In this document: one piece after another, positions 5,135-12,661 of the stretch | Layout: each line of letters begins with the position of its first letter | How positions within the stretch are numbered: the first letter of the stretch is position 1 | NCBI GenBank assembly: GCA_017885385.1 | Contig: JAFNGF010000287.1 | Location: 1-18,701, forward strand | Direction: 5' to 3' | Length of the DNA: 18,701 nt | Source of the DNA: Planctomycetota bacterium | GTDB taxonomy: Bacteria > Planctomycetota > Phycisphaerae > Sedimentisphaerales > Anaerobacaceae | Made by a program: the position numbers and the translations under genes | The notes under the pieces: model-generated | The model's database searches: none | What the model saw: the letters and a program-made list of their open reading frames with translations, nothing else | Told to the model about the DNA's origin: nothing

Positions 5135-8074
5135 TCACTGCCCATCCGGCCGCGGACAGTTATTTGCTAACTGGTCGTCACGCTTCTTCCAGTTAGCTAC
5201 AAGAACTGCCAAATCGTTAGTGAAAACGCGATACTTCTGGAAAAGTTGTGCCTTGTGGTCGATGTCGGCACAAGGATCGGCAGCGTCAATCTTTTTCTTC
5301 CAGTTTTTGATAATCAGAGCCAAATCATCTGTGAACACTCGATAGTTAGTGAAAGTCTGGGTCCTGCCTGAAGCATCACCGTCGCACTGATAGTGAGTGC
5401 CGTCCGACCACGAGGCGCACCAGCAGCTTGGGTCAGCGCCGACAGCAGCATACTCCAGAAGATCGGCATACTGCTGGGCGTATTCCGGCGTGTCTGGAAA
5501 GCAGTTCATACGGACAATCAATCTGACCTGCGCAGTTTGCGGACTATTCACCGCCGGAGAACCCGAAACTGTCAGCGTGCAGTTATATTGGCCTGCAGAG
5601 AGTCCCGCAGTATTTACTTTAAGCCAGGCGGTGTTTCCTTCGCCTTTTGACCTGCCGGAATTTGGTTCGACCTTTAGCCAATTACAGTCGTAGCTGATTT
5701 GCCAGTCCAGAGTCCCTGCTCCGGCGTTGCGCAGCAGCAGTATTTGGTCGGCTGGGTTTGGAAACCCTACGACAGCTTCGAATTCAAACTCATCCACAGA
5801 GAGTTCAATTACGGGTAGGCATTCAAAAGCGCCTATATCGATCGCTTCACCGATTACTCGTGGATTGCCATCGAGGTCCGCTTCGTTTGGTCCCTGTACG
5901 TAGGCTGGGTCACCGGCATCGATGCACGGCGAACCTTGTAATAAACGATAATCACCACCAACCAGAGCGACAAACACAGGATAGGCATCGATATTGCCTT
6001 TGCCAAGCCAGTTGCCCTGGATGTCACTGTATGTTATAACAATCTTGGAATTATCATTGTTCCAGATTTCGTTACCGCCGTTATACAGAATTGAGTTTGT
6101 CACGCCAGCTATGCTGCTACCAAAGAAAGAGTCGCATGCTATTGAGCGACCGAGTATCGCGGAATTGTTAGCGACTGTACAGTTATTCATTGTGAGCTTG
6201 CCGTCCGGCTGGGCATCGCAAAAGACCGCGCCGCCATATTGGGCTATATTTTCGCCGATGACGCTCTGTTTTATTGTAAGGACTGCATCATTAGAATAAA
6301 TACCGGCTCCGAGTATTGCCATATTCTGAATTATAAAACAGTTTGTTACTTTTGCATTGATACACTCAGTGACATAGATTCCACCACCATAATCAGCATA
6401 GTTCTGAGCAATTTTGCCGCCTATTATTGTTGGTTCACAGCCAGGTCCGTAGTAAATACCCCCGCCGGCCCTCGCTGAGTTACCGCTAAAGATGCAATTC
6501 CATAACTTTGCTGTGCCGGCATCATTGAACATTCCACCGCCGTCACCGTTTGTAGAATTATCATCAAATTTACAGTTATTCAAGGTTGGTGAGCTTTTGT
6601 CATTAAATATTGCACCGCCTGCCCACGTTCCCTGATTCATGCTGAACATACAATCTGACATTTTTGGACTGCTCAATAGACAGTACATCGCACCGCCAAA
6701 GCCTGCTGAGTTTTTATTGATAGTGCAATTTTCCAGGCTCAAATCGCTATTATCCGAACAATATATCGCACCTCCGAGGTTAGCCGTGTTACCAGTAAGG
6801 ACACAGTTTGTCACTGTTGGGCTTGCGTTACTGGCAGAAATTCCGCCGCCATAATCACTGCGACCGTTTGTAATTGTAAAGCCGGTTAAGATGCAATTAG
6901 CACTCTCGCCGTTATTGAACGTCACCACTGAGCCATTTTGGCTGCCATTTATGACTGTTTTGGCAACAACATCGGGATTACTCACGTCTGTGCTCGTCAG
7001 CGTAATATTCTTGGCCTTGAGGCTGATGTTTTCACGGTATGTGCCCGGATATACTATGACCTTATCACCATTTTGTGCTGAATCAATGCCCTTCTGGATG
7101 GTCGCAAAGGCAACTTGGGGGCTGAAACCGTTATTCAAATCACTGCCGTGGGCCGCATCGACATAATAAACTGTGGGCTGGGTAAAGCCAAAAGAAACGA
7201 AGATATCCCGCGTGGTCTGGTCTTCGCCAAGTTGGCTAACAAAATACAATGTGCCGCCGTCGCTGGTAAGGTACGGATGCATGCTATGGCCACCCGGTGT
7301 GTCGGCAAACGACAGGTGCTCGACATTGCCAAACGGCTCGGCCAGAGACGCCCGCGTGGCGCGGAATAGCTGGAGCGGCCCGTTACGGTCGGAATGAAAG
7401 ACCAGCGTAAGCCCATCGGCTGAAACAGACGGAGCACCTTCATTGGCAATCGTGTTAATCTCCGATAGATTTCCGGGCCCGCTGAAAGGCGAATTTCTGT
7501 CGGGCCGGCTGGCCTTCCAGATATCATAACCTCCCTTTCCGCCGGGAATATCGTACGCATTGAAGAAGATGGTCAGCTCGTCAGGCGTAAGCTTGGGTGC
7601 TTGCAGGTGCTCGCCAAGTGCGTTCAGTTCGAAAATGCTTGTGCCGTCCGGCCAAGGGTCATTAACCGAGGCCCGCTTGCTGACCCTCAGCATGAATCTG
7701 CCAGCAAACTCGTTGTGATAGTACATCCGCAAATTGTCGGGGGAAACCCACGGGAAAAGATTATGCCCACGCGACAAATTCACTGCCCCATCTATTTCTC
7801 GAACCTCTGTAAATAGCCCGAAAGGCTGCTGGCGCACAGCCTGGAATATTCGTCCATAATAAAAGGTTTTGCTGGAAAGCCGCGCAAAGTAAAGTGTCAG
7901 CCCATCGTATGACAAAAATGGTGACCACTCCTCCGCAGAGTCGCTATTGACCTGTGGTAGCGGCGCCGGCACTGTCCACTGGTACTGGTCGAGCACCTGT
8001 ACCGCCCGTGTAGAACCATAACAGGCCAAAAACGCCAGAGTTATCACAAAAGATAGATTAGTCCGCGAGTTCAT
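5135..8074 (-). CDS. Secreted PD40 / right-handed beta-helix / BACON-like protein with a C-terminal dockerin-like repeat pair
   Basis: The start is the ATG at 8074, which has AAAGGAGGT directly upstream (8083-8090); an upstream in-frame start at 8131 is not needed. The product is about 979 residues. Domains in order: signal peptide (1-24; FLAC could be a weak lipobox); five TolB/PD40-like blades (about 25-295) with 'S.DG..L.F' motifs such as SYDGLTLYFA and SADGLTLVFH; a right-handed parallel beta-helix (about 299-745) opening with YYVDAAHGSD, made of 'NCxxxxNxAxxGGAI' rungs and closing with DIGAFE; a BACON-like beta-sandwich (about 755-850); a Cys-rich linker (PSCWCASW); and two dockerin-like units (YRVFTDDLALIIKNWKKK and YRVFTNDLAVLVANWKKRD). 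It is probably an extracellular or surface carbohydrate-binding or scaffold-attached protein; no catalytic residues are recognised. Its stop faces the preceding gene's stop across 13 bases with no obvious terminator. Confidence 0.88.
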   Translation of the reverse strand: MNSRTNLSFVITLAFLACYGSTRAVQVLDQYQWTVPAPLPQVNSDSAEEWSPFLSYDGLTLYFARLSSKTFYYGRIFQAVRQQPFGLFTEVREIDGAVNLSRGHNLFPWVSPDNLRMYYHNEFAGRFMLRVSKRASVNDPWPDGTSIFELNALGEHLQAPKLTPDELTIFFNAYDIPGGKGGYDIWKASRPDRNSPFSGPGNLSEINTIANEGAPSVSADGLTLVFHSDRNGPLQLFRATRASLAEPFGNVEHLSFADTPGGHSMHPYLTSDGGTLYFVSQLGEDQTTRDIFVSFGFTQPTVYYVDAAHGSDLNNGFSPQVAFATIQKGIDSAQNGDKVIVYPGTYRENISLKAKNITLTSTDVSNPDVVAKTVINGSQNGSVVTFNNGESANCILTGFTITNGRSDYGGGISASNASPTVTNCVLTGNTANLGGAIYCSDNSDLSLENCTINKNSAGFGGAMYCLLSSPKMSDCMFSMNQGTWAGGAIFNDKSSPTLNNCKFDDNSTNGDGGGMFNDAGTAKLWNCIFSGNSARAGGGIYYGPGCEPTIIGGKIAQNYADYGGGIYVTECINAKVTNCFIIQNMAILGAGIYSNDAVLTIKQSVIGENIAQYGGAVFCDAQPDGKLTMNNCTVANNSAILGRSIACDSFFGSSIAGVTNSILYNGGNEIWNNDNSKIVITYSDIQGNWLGKGNIDAYPVFVALVGGDYRLLQGSPCIDAGDPAYVQGPNEADLDGNPRVIGEAIDIGAFECLPVIELSVDEFEFEAVVGFPNPADQILLLRNAGAGTLDWQISYDCNWLKVEPNSGRSKGEGNTAWLKVNTAGLSAGQYNCTLTVSGSPAVNSPQTAQVRLIVRMNCFPDTPEYAQQYADLLEYAAVGADPSCWCASWSDGTHYQCDGDASGRTQTFTNYRVFTDDLALIIKNWKKKIDAADPCADIDHKAQLFQKYRVFTNDLAVLVANWKKRDDQLANNCPRPDGQ

Positions 8075-8098
8075 AATTCCTACCTCCTTTAGAACCCG

Positions 8099-8127
8099 AT
8101 TATACAATATGCAAGGGCATTTTTCAA
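8099..8127 (-). promoter_or_regulatory. Near-consensus sigma-70 promoter for the secreted protein
   Basis: On the minus strand TTGAAA (8127-8122) and a perfect TATAAT (8104-8099) are separated by exactly 17 bases (8121-8105). A transcript would start near 8092 and carry the AAAGGAGGT ribosome-binding site (8090-8083) ahead of the ATG at 8074. An A-rich stretch further upstream (complement of the T-run 8148-8154) could act as an UP element. Confidence 0.8.
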
Positions 8128-8144
8128 CCAATAGCGATTATTGG
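8128..8144. promoter_or_regulatory. Inverted repeat abutting the -35 box
   Basis: CCAATA (8128-8133), loop GCGAT, TATTGG (8139-8144) is a perfect 6-base inverted repeat directly upstream of the minus-strand -35 element. It could be an operator. Read on the plus strand it is followed by GGC and a T-run (8148-8154), so a weak terminator-like role is also possible. Confidence 0.35.
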
Positions 8145-8184
8145 GGCTTTTTTTGCCTCGGCAAATGATGTATAAGCATGCTTT

Positions 8185-9981
8185 ATGAAAAGGCGAAAGA
8201 TCGTACGTCCGCCGAGACCTGTCCTGAGCCGAGCCGAAGGAACCACCCCGAGTATTACCGTCGCTTCTTCGGCCGGATGGCGCTATCTGCCGCTGATCGT
8301 TCTTGTAGCTCTGGCTGTTTTGATTGCTGCTCTGCGGCTGCACACCTACAACGAACCTTTCGAGAGGGATATTACAAGCCACGCGGTGATTGCGCACGAA
8401 ATGCTCGCCGGACGCCCGCTGTATTCGGACCTCTGGGACAGCAAACCGCCCGCTATTTTTGTGACCTACGCATTGGCTGATGCCCTGGTCGGCTACGGCC
8501 CGGCAGAGGTTTATTTTATCGGCGTCGCCGCAGCGGTAATAACGCTGCTCGGCTGTTACTGGGCCGGCTCGGCATACGGCGGCGTCACCGGCGGCCTGTG
8601 GGCCGCAGCCTTCTGGGCTATTATCTGCAACGACCTCTGGCTTTGGGCCAATCAACCTAATATCGAAGTGCCGATGAACGCGTGCCTTGTTTGGGCTTTT
8701 GCCCTTATGTTAATAGAAATCAGGAGACAGCAGACAGGAGACAAAAGACAGAAGACTGAAGACCGAAATCCAAAACCTGTCCCTTCGACAAGCTCAGGGC
8801 AGGCTCTGAGCAAAGCCGAAGGATTCTCAATTTTGAGATGGCTGGCTATTGGGGGACTTTTCGCCCTTGCGACCCTCTATAAAACTGTCGCAATCACGTT
8901 TCCAGTTTTTCTGGGGCTTTTTTATCTATTAGCTTCGCTGCGAGACCGAAGGAAGCTGAAGCTCGCATTTCTACAGATTTGTATCGTGGCGGCGGTGGGT
9001 GTGGCGGCCTGGGCGGCGGTTTTCGCATATTTCGCCGCCACCCACCGTTTTAACATTTTTTATGACACGATCTTCAAATACGCCGGCTACTACGCCCAGA
9101 GCAGGGGCGGCAATTTTCTCACCAATATTCTCGCGGGACTGAAATACGAATTCTTTGCCCGAGCGATGAAAAGTACGCCCGTGCTCATTGTTCTTGCCGC
9201 TGCGGGAGCAATATATGGGTTGGTTAGGCCCCGCGTGGCACGGGCTTCCAGCCCGTGGCGCCACGGCCAGGATGGCCGTGCCACAGAACCCTGGCTGCTG
9301 CTGATTGGGTTTCTCATCGCGGCGTACTTTGCGGCAGCCCTTCCAGGCAGATACTACAACCACTACTACCAGCTCTGGCTCGTCCCGCTGGTGGTGGGTG
9401 CAGGCTGGGCAGTCGGAATTTCAAATCTCAAGTCTCAAATCTCAAATTTTTCTTGGCTGGTTCGCCCTGCGGCGGGTGTGGTAGGGCTGATTATTTTGCT
9501 ATGTTTTGTCCTGCCTGAATACAGGTTTTCTGCCGATGAATGGTCGGCGTATAAGCAAGGCCCACAATATATCATTTCCAAGACAGTCGCAAAAGAGATT
9601 AACGAACTACTTATGCCCGGAGAAACGCTCTACGTTTTGGGCATAAACCCCGAATTTTATTTCTGGTCCGGCCGGCGGCCGCCGACCGGCGTAATATGGT
9701 CAACCGACCTGGCAAACAACCCATTGGCGCAGGAGCACACCAGACGAGCTCTGGCGGATCTGGAGCGGGAAAAGCCGGAAATATTCGTGATTAACAGACT
9801 CCAAGCCCAGGTCCCGCCGGACCATCCGGTGGTAGAGTGGGCACAAAAACAATACATACCTCTGCCCGGCAATCCGGACCGAGGGGTTTTGTACGGCCAG
9901 CCTTTTTTCCGTATATTTATTCGCCGAGATGGCAAGTTAGCGGCGCGATTGGCGGAACCCCGCAATAAATTGCGGGGCTAA
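8185..9981 (+). CDS. GT39/ArnT-like polytopic glycosyltransferase (PMT_2), interrupted by in-frame repeats
   Basis: This 598-residue membrane protein has many hydrophobic helices (for example 34-50, 110-127, 136-150, 223-250, 263-284, 331-346, 370-385, 397-411, 428-444). It carries the GT-C landmark in the first outer loop: FERDITSHAVIAHEM (59-73) with acidic residues E60/D62, then GRPLYSDLWDSKPPAIF (76-92). The GT39/ArnT family moves a sugar from polyprenyl-phosphate sugar to a protein or lipid acceptor on the outer membrane face. Unusual hydrophilic tracts match dispersed repeats: residues 12-19 (PVLSRAEG), 180-194 (RRQQTGDKRQKTEDR), 196-213 (STSSGQALSKAEG type), 349-369 (ARASSPWRHGQDGRAT type), 411-422 (ISNLKSQISNF) and the last eight (EPRNKLRG). 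The frame stays open throughout. There is no Shine-Dalgarno sequence; a 10-base palindrome AAGCATGCTT (8174-8183) lies just before the ATG. It may be functional or an incipient pseudogene. Confidence 0.85.
   Translation: MKRRKIVRPPRPVLSRAEGTTPSITVASSAGWRYLPLIVLVALAVLIAALRLHTYNEPFERDITSHAVIAHEMLAGRPLYSDLWDSKPPAIFVTYALADALVGYGPAEVYFIGVAAAVITLLGCYWAGSAYGGVTGGLWAAAFWAIICNDLWLWANQPNIEVPMNACLVWAFALMLIEIRRQQTGDKRQKTEDRNPKPVPSTSSGQALSKAEGFSILRWLAIGGLFALATLYKTVAITFPVFLGLFYLLASLRDRRKLKLAFLQICIVAAVGVAAWAAVFAYFAATHRFNIFYDTIFKYAGYYAQSRGGNFLTNILAGLKYEFFARAMKSTPVLIVLAAAGAIYGLVRPRVARASSPWRHGQDGRATEPWLLLIGFLIAAYFAAALPGRYYNHYYQLWLVPLVVGAGWAVGISNLKSQISNFSWLVRPAAGVVGLIILLCFVLPEYRFSADEWSAYKQGPQYIISKTVAKEINELLMPGETLYVLGINPEFYFWSGRRPPTGVIWSTDLANNPLAQEHTRRALADLEREKPEIFVINRLQAQVPPDHPVVEWAQKQYIPLPGNPDRGVLYGQPFFRIFIRRDGKLAARLAEPRNKLRG
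8218..8240 (+). repeat. Short form of the CCTGTCC...GAAGG repeat, inside the GT39 gene
   Basis: These 23 bases start CCTGTCCTGAGC and end GCCGAAGG, i.e. the two ends of the 47-base repeat joined without its centre. They encode PVLSRAEG in the N-terminal tail ahead of the first membrane helix. Confidence 0.6.
8719..8766 (+). repeat. Purine-rich GACAGGAGACAAAAGACAG tract inside the GT39 gene
   Basis: A degenerate short-period repeat of the AGGAGACAG / AGACAGAAGACTGAAGACC type encodes RRQQTGDKRQKTEDR between hydrophobic segments. Such low-complexity blocks recur in genomes of this kind; here it lies immediately before the long CCTGTCC repeat. Confidence 0.55.
8776..8822 (+). repeat. 47-base CCTGTCC...GAAGG repeat (long form), copy 2, inside the GT39 gene
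   Basis: This is the same element as 3621-3667 (37 of 53 positions including flanks). It encodes the STSSGQALSKAEG-type segment in a loop. The left part folds on itself (CCTGTCCCT against AGGGCAGG) and GCTCAG/CTGAGC form further complementary segments. Confidence 0.8.
9235..9284 (+). repeat. Double-hairpin GTGGCACGGGC repeat inside the GT39 gene
   Basis: Outer arms GTGGCACGG (9235-9243) and CCGTGCCAC (9276-9284) enclose two perfect hairpins: CACGGGC-TTCCA-GCCCGTG (9239-9257) and CACGGCC-AGGAT-GGCCGTG (9262-9280). The element encodes a hydrophilic ARASSPWRHGQDGRAT-like stretch between two membrane helices and leaves the frame open. Confidence 0.8.
9416..9450 (+). repeat. TCAAATCTCAAG-type short tandem repeat inside the GT39 gene
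   Basis: Three consecutive TCTCAAA/TCTCAAG-like units (around CAAATCTCAAGTCTCAAATC) encode ISNLKSQISNF in the loop between two membrane helices. Confidence 0.6.
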
Positions 9982-10013
9982 ATATTTAGCCGCCAGATTT
10001 ATTTGGTGGTTTT
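9955..10013 (+). repeat. Dispersed palindromic repeat, copy 2 (uninterrupted)
   Basis: CCCCGCAAT (9958-9966) and ATTGCGGGG (9969-9977) form a perfect 9-base-pair hairpin with an AA loop. GCTAAATATTTAGC, itself palindromic, follows, and then a second hairpin ending in TTTT. The element supplies the last codons and the TAA stop (9979-9981) of the upstream glycosyltransferase gene. It is the intact counterpart of 3606-3714. Confidence 0.85.
9990..10013 (+). terminator. Intrinsic-terminator-like hairpin between the two GT39 genes
   Basis: CCGCCAGA (9990-9997) pairs with TTTGGTGG (10002-10009), including G:U pairs, around TTTA and is followed by TTTT (10010-10013). It is the homologue of 3691-3714. 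It would separate or attenuate transcription of the downstream gene at 10036. Confidence 0.6.
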
Positions 10014-10035
10014 CTTCGAGTTTAAGGAAACCGGC

Positions 10036-11655
10036 ATGAAGAAGATTGTTCAGGAGCAAGGCCGTGGGCCGCAGGACAACTTCTGGCTTTTCGGCGGCCT
10101 GCTCTGCATTCTGCTTGTGTCGATACTGGCTCGGGACATCGGTCGACCTTTCACCGGCCTGCATAGCTGGGGCGAGGCAAGCGGCGCCTGGGCGGCAAGA
10201 GCCCACGTAAAATACGGCCTCGCCTATACAAAAGGCGTCTCCACGTGGGCGGTGGGAAATCCGCCGACGAAAAATCCAACAAGATACTTCGACCATCCGC
10301 AGCTTTCCGTCCTTACGCTGGCGATATTTATGTCGGTCTTAGGCGTCAGCGAATGGAGCTATCGACTTGTCAATTGTATCGCGTCGGTGCTGATTTTGCT
10401 GGTTGTGCTAAGAATCCTTAAAGGGCTGCTGGACGATAAAACGGCTCTTTTGGCGGGCCTTATCTACGTCTTGTTCCCCATTAACGGCTATTTCGGCTGC
10501 GGATACTGGGTTACATTGATGGGCCTGACGGCTGTCTGGTATTATCTTGTGCTGATTAAAGGACTGAAGGATGGGCCTGAGCCCGGACGGATGCATAAAT
10601 GGGCCTTGGCAGCCGCTTTATTTTTGGCCCTGCAATTTAGCTGGGAGGGTTTTTTCTACGCCCTGGCCATCGGCGTACATTATCTCTGCCGCTGTATCCG
10701 CCGCAGGCAAGTTCCGGAAAAAACCTTATTAACAATACTGATAATCGCACCGTTGTCGAGTCTGGCTCTGGATCTTCTTGTCATGGTGGCAGGCTACGGA
10801 TGGAATTTCAGCAAGATTATCGACCTGTATAAATGGCGGGCGGCGAAAGGCGAAATGGCGGAATTTGACTGGGGCAAATGGTTCGCCAGGTTCTGGGAGT
10901 TTGCAGCGATGAACTTCACCCTGCCGGCTCTGATTATTGCTGTTGCCTATTTGACCTTTGGCCAGCTATTCGTACTGACCGGTCCTGCTCCGCAGAAGGA
11001 CTCGCAGGCTGTCTCCAGGCGATTCCCACAATTCTGGCTTCTTTTCCTGCCGGGCTTTTTTCAGTTGTTTCTGCTCAGAGGCGCCCTCTGGATGCACCAT
11101 TATTGGGAGCGTCCCTTTTCGCCTCTGGTCGCAATCGCCGCGGCGCTGGGGATAATGACCCTTGCCGATATTCTGGACAAGGCTCGTCCGGTAATAGCTA
11201 AAATATGTACGACGGCTCTGGTGGGCGTTATCACGATAGCGTGCGTGAGGGGGGTGAGCCATTATTACAGCATTAGACACTTTTCGCCGGAAAGGGTCAA
11301 GCTTTTCAGGATGCTTAACGAAAGGATTCCGCCCGATAAGATGCTGTTGAGCTATCAAAGTCAAAAGGTTGAGCAGCACGAGGCTAAAGGCGAGCATTAT
11401 CGTCCGGAAATCGCCTGGTATTTGGACCGGGAGATAGTAGTGGCTACGACATGGGCGGAAATCCAGCAGAAGGCGCAGACCGGCATGTTTTCTTACTATC
11501 TGGTGCCCGCCGTTGGGCAGGTGGCGCCGCTAATCCAGCAGTTGCAGCAGCGGTACAAGTTTGAATCCGTTCCCGGCGACCCCGGCGGGCCGGAACTGGC
11601 TCCAATGCTGCCTCACCTGATTTTTGACCTGCAAAGTAAGGCTGCCGGCTCTTAA
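10036..11655 (+). CDS. GT39/ArnT-like polytopic membrane glycosyltransferase
   Basis: The ATG at 10036 is preferred because AAGGAA (10024-10029) lies 6 bases upstream; a TTG at 10003 would fall inside the terminator hairpin. The product has 539 residues with about ten hydrophobic helices (17-33, 90-101, 107-126 and onward to about residue 400) and a soluble C-terminal part. The first outer loop has a conserved-looking acidic residue in GLHSWGEASGAW (E47), then YFDHPQL (84-90), the position where GT39 proteins commonly have 'HPPL'. The family transfers sugars from polyprenyl-phosphate donors to lipid or protein outside the membrane; donor and acceptor are unknown here. Unlike its upstream neighbour, it shows no internal repeat blocks. 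It converges on the minus-strand genes, with 40 bases between stops. Confidence 0.82.
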   Translation: MKKIVQEQGRGPQDNFWLFGGLLCILLVSILARDIGRPFTGLHSWGEASGAWAARAHVKYGLAYTKGVSTWAVGNPPTKNPTRYFDHPQLSVLTLAIFMSVLGVSEWSYRLVNCIASVLILLVVLRILKGLLDDKTALLAGLIYVLFPINGYFGCGYWVTLMGLTAVWYYLVLIKGLKDGPEPGRMHKWALAAALFLALQFSWEGFFYALAIGVHYLCRCIRRRQVPEKTLLTILIIAPLSSLALDLLVMVAGYGWNFSKIIDLYKWRAAKGEMAEFDWGKWFARFWEFAAMNFTLPALIIAVAYLTFGQLFVLTGPAPQKDSQAVSRRFPQFWLLFLPGFFQLFLLRGALWMHHYWERPFSPLVAIAAALGIMTLADILDKARPVIAKICTTALVGVITIACVRGVSHYYSIRHFSPERVKLFRMLNERIPPDKMLLSYQSQKVEQHEAKGEHYRPEIAWYLDREIVVATTWAEIQQKAQTGMFSYYLVPAVGQVAPLIQQLQQRYKFESVPGDPGGPELAPMLPHLIFDLQSKAAGS

Positions 11656-11656
11656 C

Positions 11657-11693
11657 CCGGCCTGCCGCCGGCGGGGCGACGCCGGACGGCCGG
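11657..11693. terminator. GC-rich inverted repeat between convergent genes
   Basis: CCGGCC (11657-11662) and GGCCGG (11688-11693) enclose CCGGC (11668-11672) and GCCGG (11681-11685) with a GGGGCGAC loop. It lies exactly between two convergent stops, so it may end transcription from both sides, but there is no T-run on either strand. A REP-like element is equally possible. Confidence 0.4.
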
Positions 11694-11695
11694 AC

Positions 11696-12661
11696 TCAGC
11701 CGATATGGTCACTCACCCTCGGAGACGAATTAACCTTCTGCTGCTTAAAATCGGTGGGAGATTTGCGCCATAGCCATACGGTGCAGCAGCCGCCTACCAC
11801 AAACGTGTAGCTGATGGTTATCGCCCGGTCGATCATTGCTGCAAGGAGTCCCACCTCCAGCGGCACGGCAAGGACCACCGCCCCGAAGCCCAGCACCAGC
11901 TCCCTGATTCCCAACGCGCCGGGGGTCAGCCCGATGAATAGGACGACAAAGCCCAGCGCCCCCAGAATAAGATAACCCGCGGGATGGATGCTCTTGCCTA
12001 TACTGTGGTAAATGATACCGATGCGTAAAGCGGTGATTAAGAAATTTGCAGACAGCAATACTGCTGCAACGATATTTGTCTTTGTTTGCCTGGCGATTTG
12101 AGCACGTCCCGACAGAAAGTTGCGCAGCATGGAGCTGAACTGTCCGGCGGCCTTGGGGACAGGCAGCGGCGTGAATAGAAAAAGCAATGAAGCGGCAATT
12201 GTACCGACGAATACGGCGGCGAGGATTCTACTTTCGTATCCTGCCGCTCCATAGACTGTCAGTAGTACGCCCAGACCTACGACTGCTGCCAGGGCGGTCA
12301 TCAAAAATATGGTATAAAAAAAGAACGTGGCAAAATGAGGATATGCCAGACCATAGTGACGCTTCAAATAGTTTGCCCGAAACAGAGTGCCGAATTTCAT
12401 AGGGACATAGTTGAGTAATGAAGCGGCGTTATCCAGCCGAAATATGTCCCAAAAGGCCGCCGGGGTATCGAGGGCTTTCAGTAGATATTTATCCACGAAC
12501 GCGCTAACCAAGAAGGACAGAAAATACAGAAAATACATTGTGACAAGCAGCTCCGGACGCAGGTTTAACATAACCTTTAGCTGTTCCCAGTACCCGGATA
12601 GATACCATAGAAGAAAAGCAAATATGATCAGCGCCAGAATATTGCTGAGCCATTTGTTCAT
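11696..12661 (-). CDS. LPG-synthase-TM / UPF0104 family membrane protein (flippase-like)
   Basis: The protein has 321 residues and about eight hydrophobic helices. It has the two signatures of the lysylphosphatidylglycerol-synthase transmembrane (AglD/UPF0104) family: NYVPMKFGTLFRANYLKR (84-101) near the middle and LTPGALGIRE (245-254) with DRA (278-280) near the end. The aminoacyl-transferase half of MprF is absent. Members of this stand-alone type are often found next to glycosyltransferases in lipid or polysaccharide loci and are presumed to move or handle lipid-linked substrates. Its start overlaps the stop of the upstream methyltransferase gene by four bases (ATGA), so the two are translationally coupled. 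It is the last gene of the minus-strand set. Confidence 0.85.
   Translation of the reverse strand: MNKWLSNILALIIFAFLLWYLSGYWEQLKVMLNLRPELLVTMYFLYFLSFLVSAFVDKYLLKALDTPAAFWDIFRLDNAASLLNYVPMKFGTLFRANYLKRHYGLAYPHFATFFFYTIFLMTALAAVVGLGVLLTVYGAAGYESRILAAVFVGTIAASLLFLFTPLPVPKAAGQFSSMLRNFLSGRAQIARQTKTNIVAAVLLSANFLITALRIGIIYHSIGKSIHPAGYLILGALGFVVLFIGLTPGALGIRELVLGFGAVVLAVPLEVGLLAAMIDRAITISYTFVVGGCCTVWLWRKSPTDFKQQKVNSSPRVSDHIG

Noticed and set aside
8075..8131. Upstream start at 8131 for the secreted protein
   Set aside because: It would lie upstream of the predicted transcript start and put 19 non-signal residues ahead of a clear signal peptide; the ATG at 8074 has a perfect Shine-Dalgarno sequence.
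8089..8655. Minus-strand open frame opposite the start of the first GT39 gene
   Set aside because: Its composition is that of an antisense shadow, and it overlaps both the promoter and a gene with clear family motifs.
8218..8822. Repeats in the GT39 gene as a CRISPR array
   Set aside because: The copies differ in length and sequence, spacing is irregular and no cas gene is visible.
9235..9284. The double hairpin as an integron attC site, phage attachment site or terminator
   Set aside because: No integrase or cassette structure is nearby, there is no T-run, and it lies within an open reading frame; it fits a dispersed repeat better.
10003..10035. TTG start at 10003 for the second GT39 gene
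   Set aside because: It lies inside the terminator hairpin and has no ribosome-binding site, whereas the ATG at 10036 has AAGGAA at a good distance.
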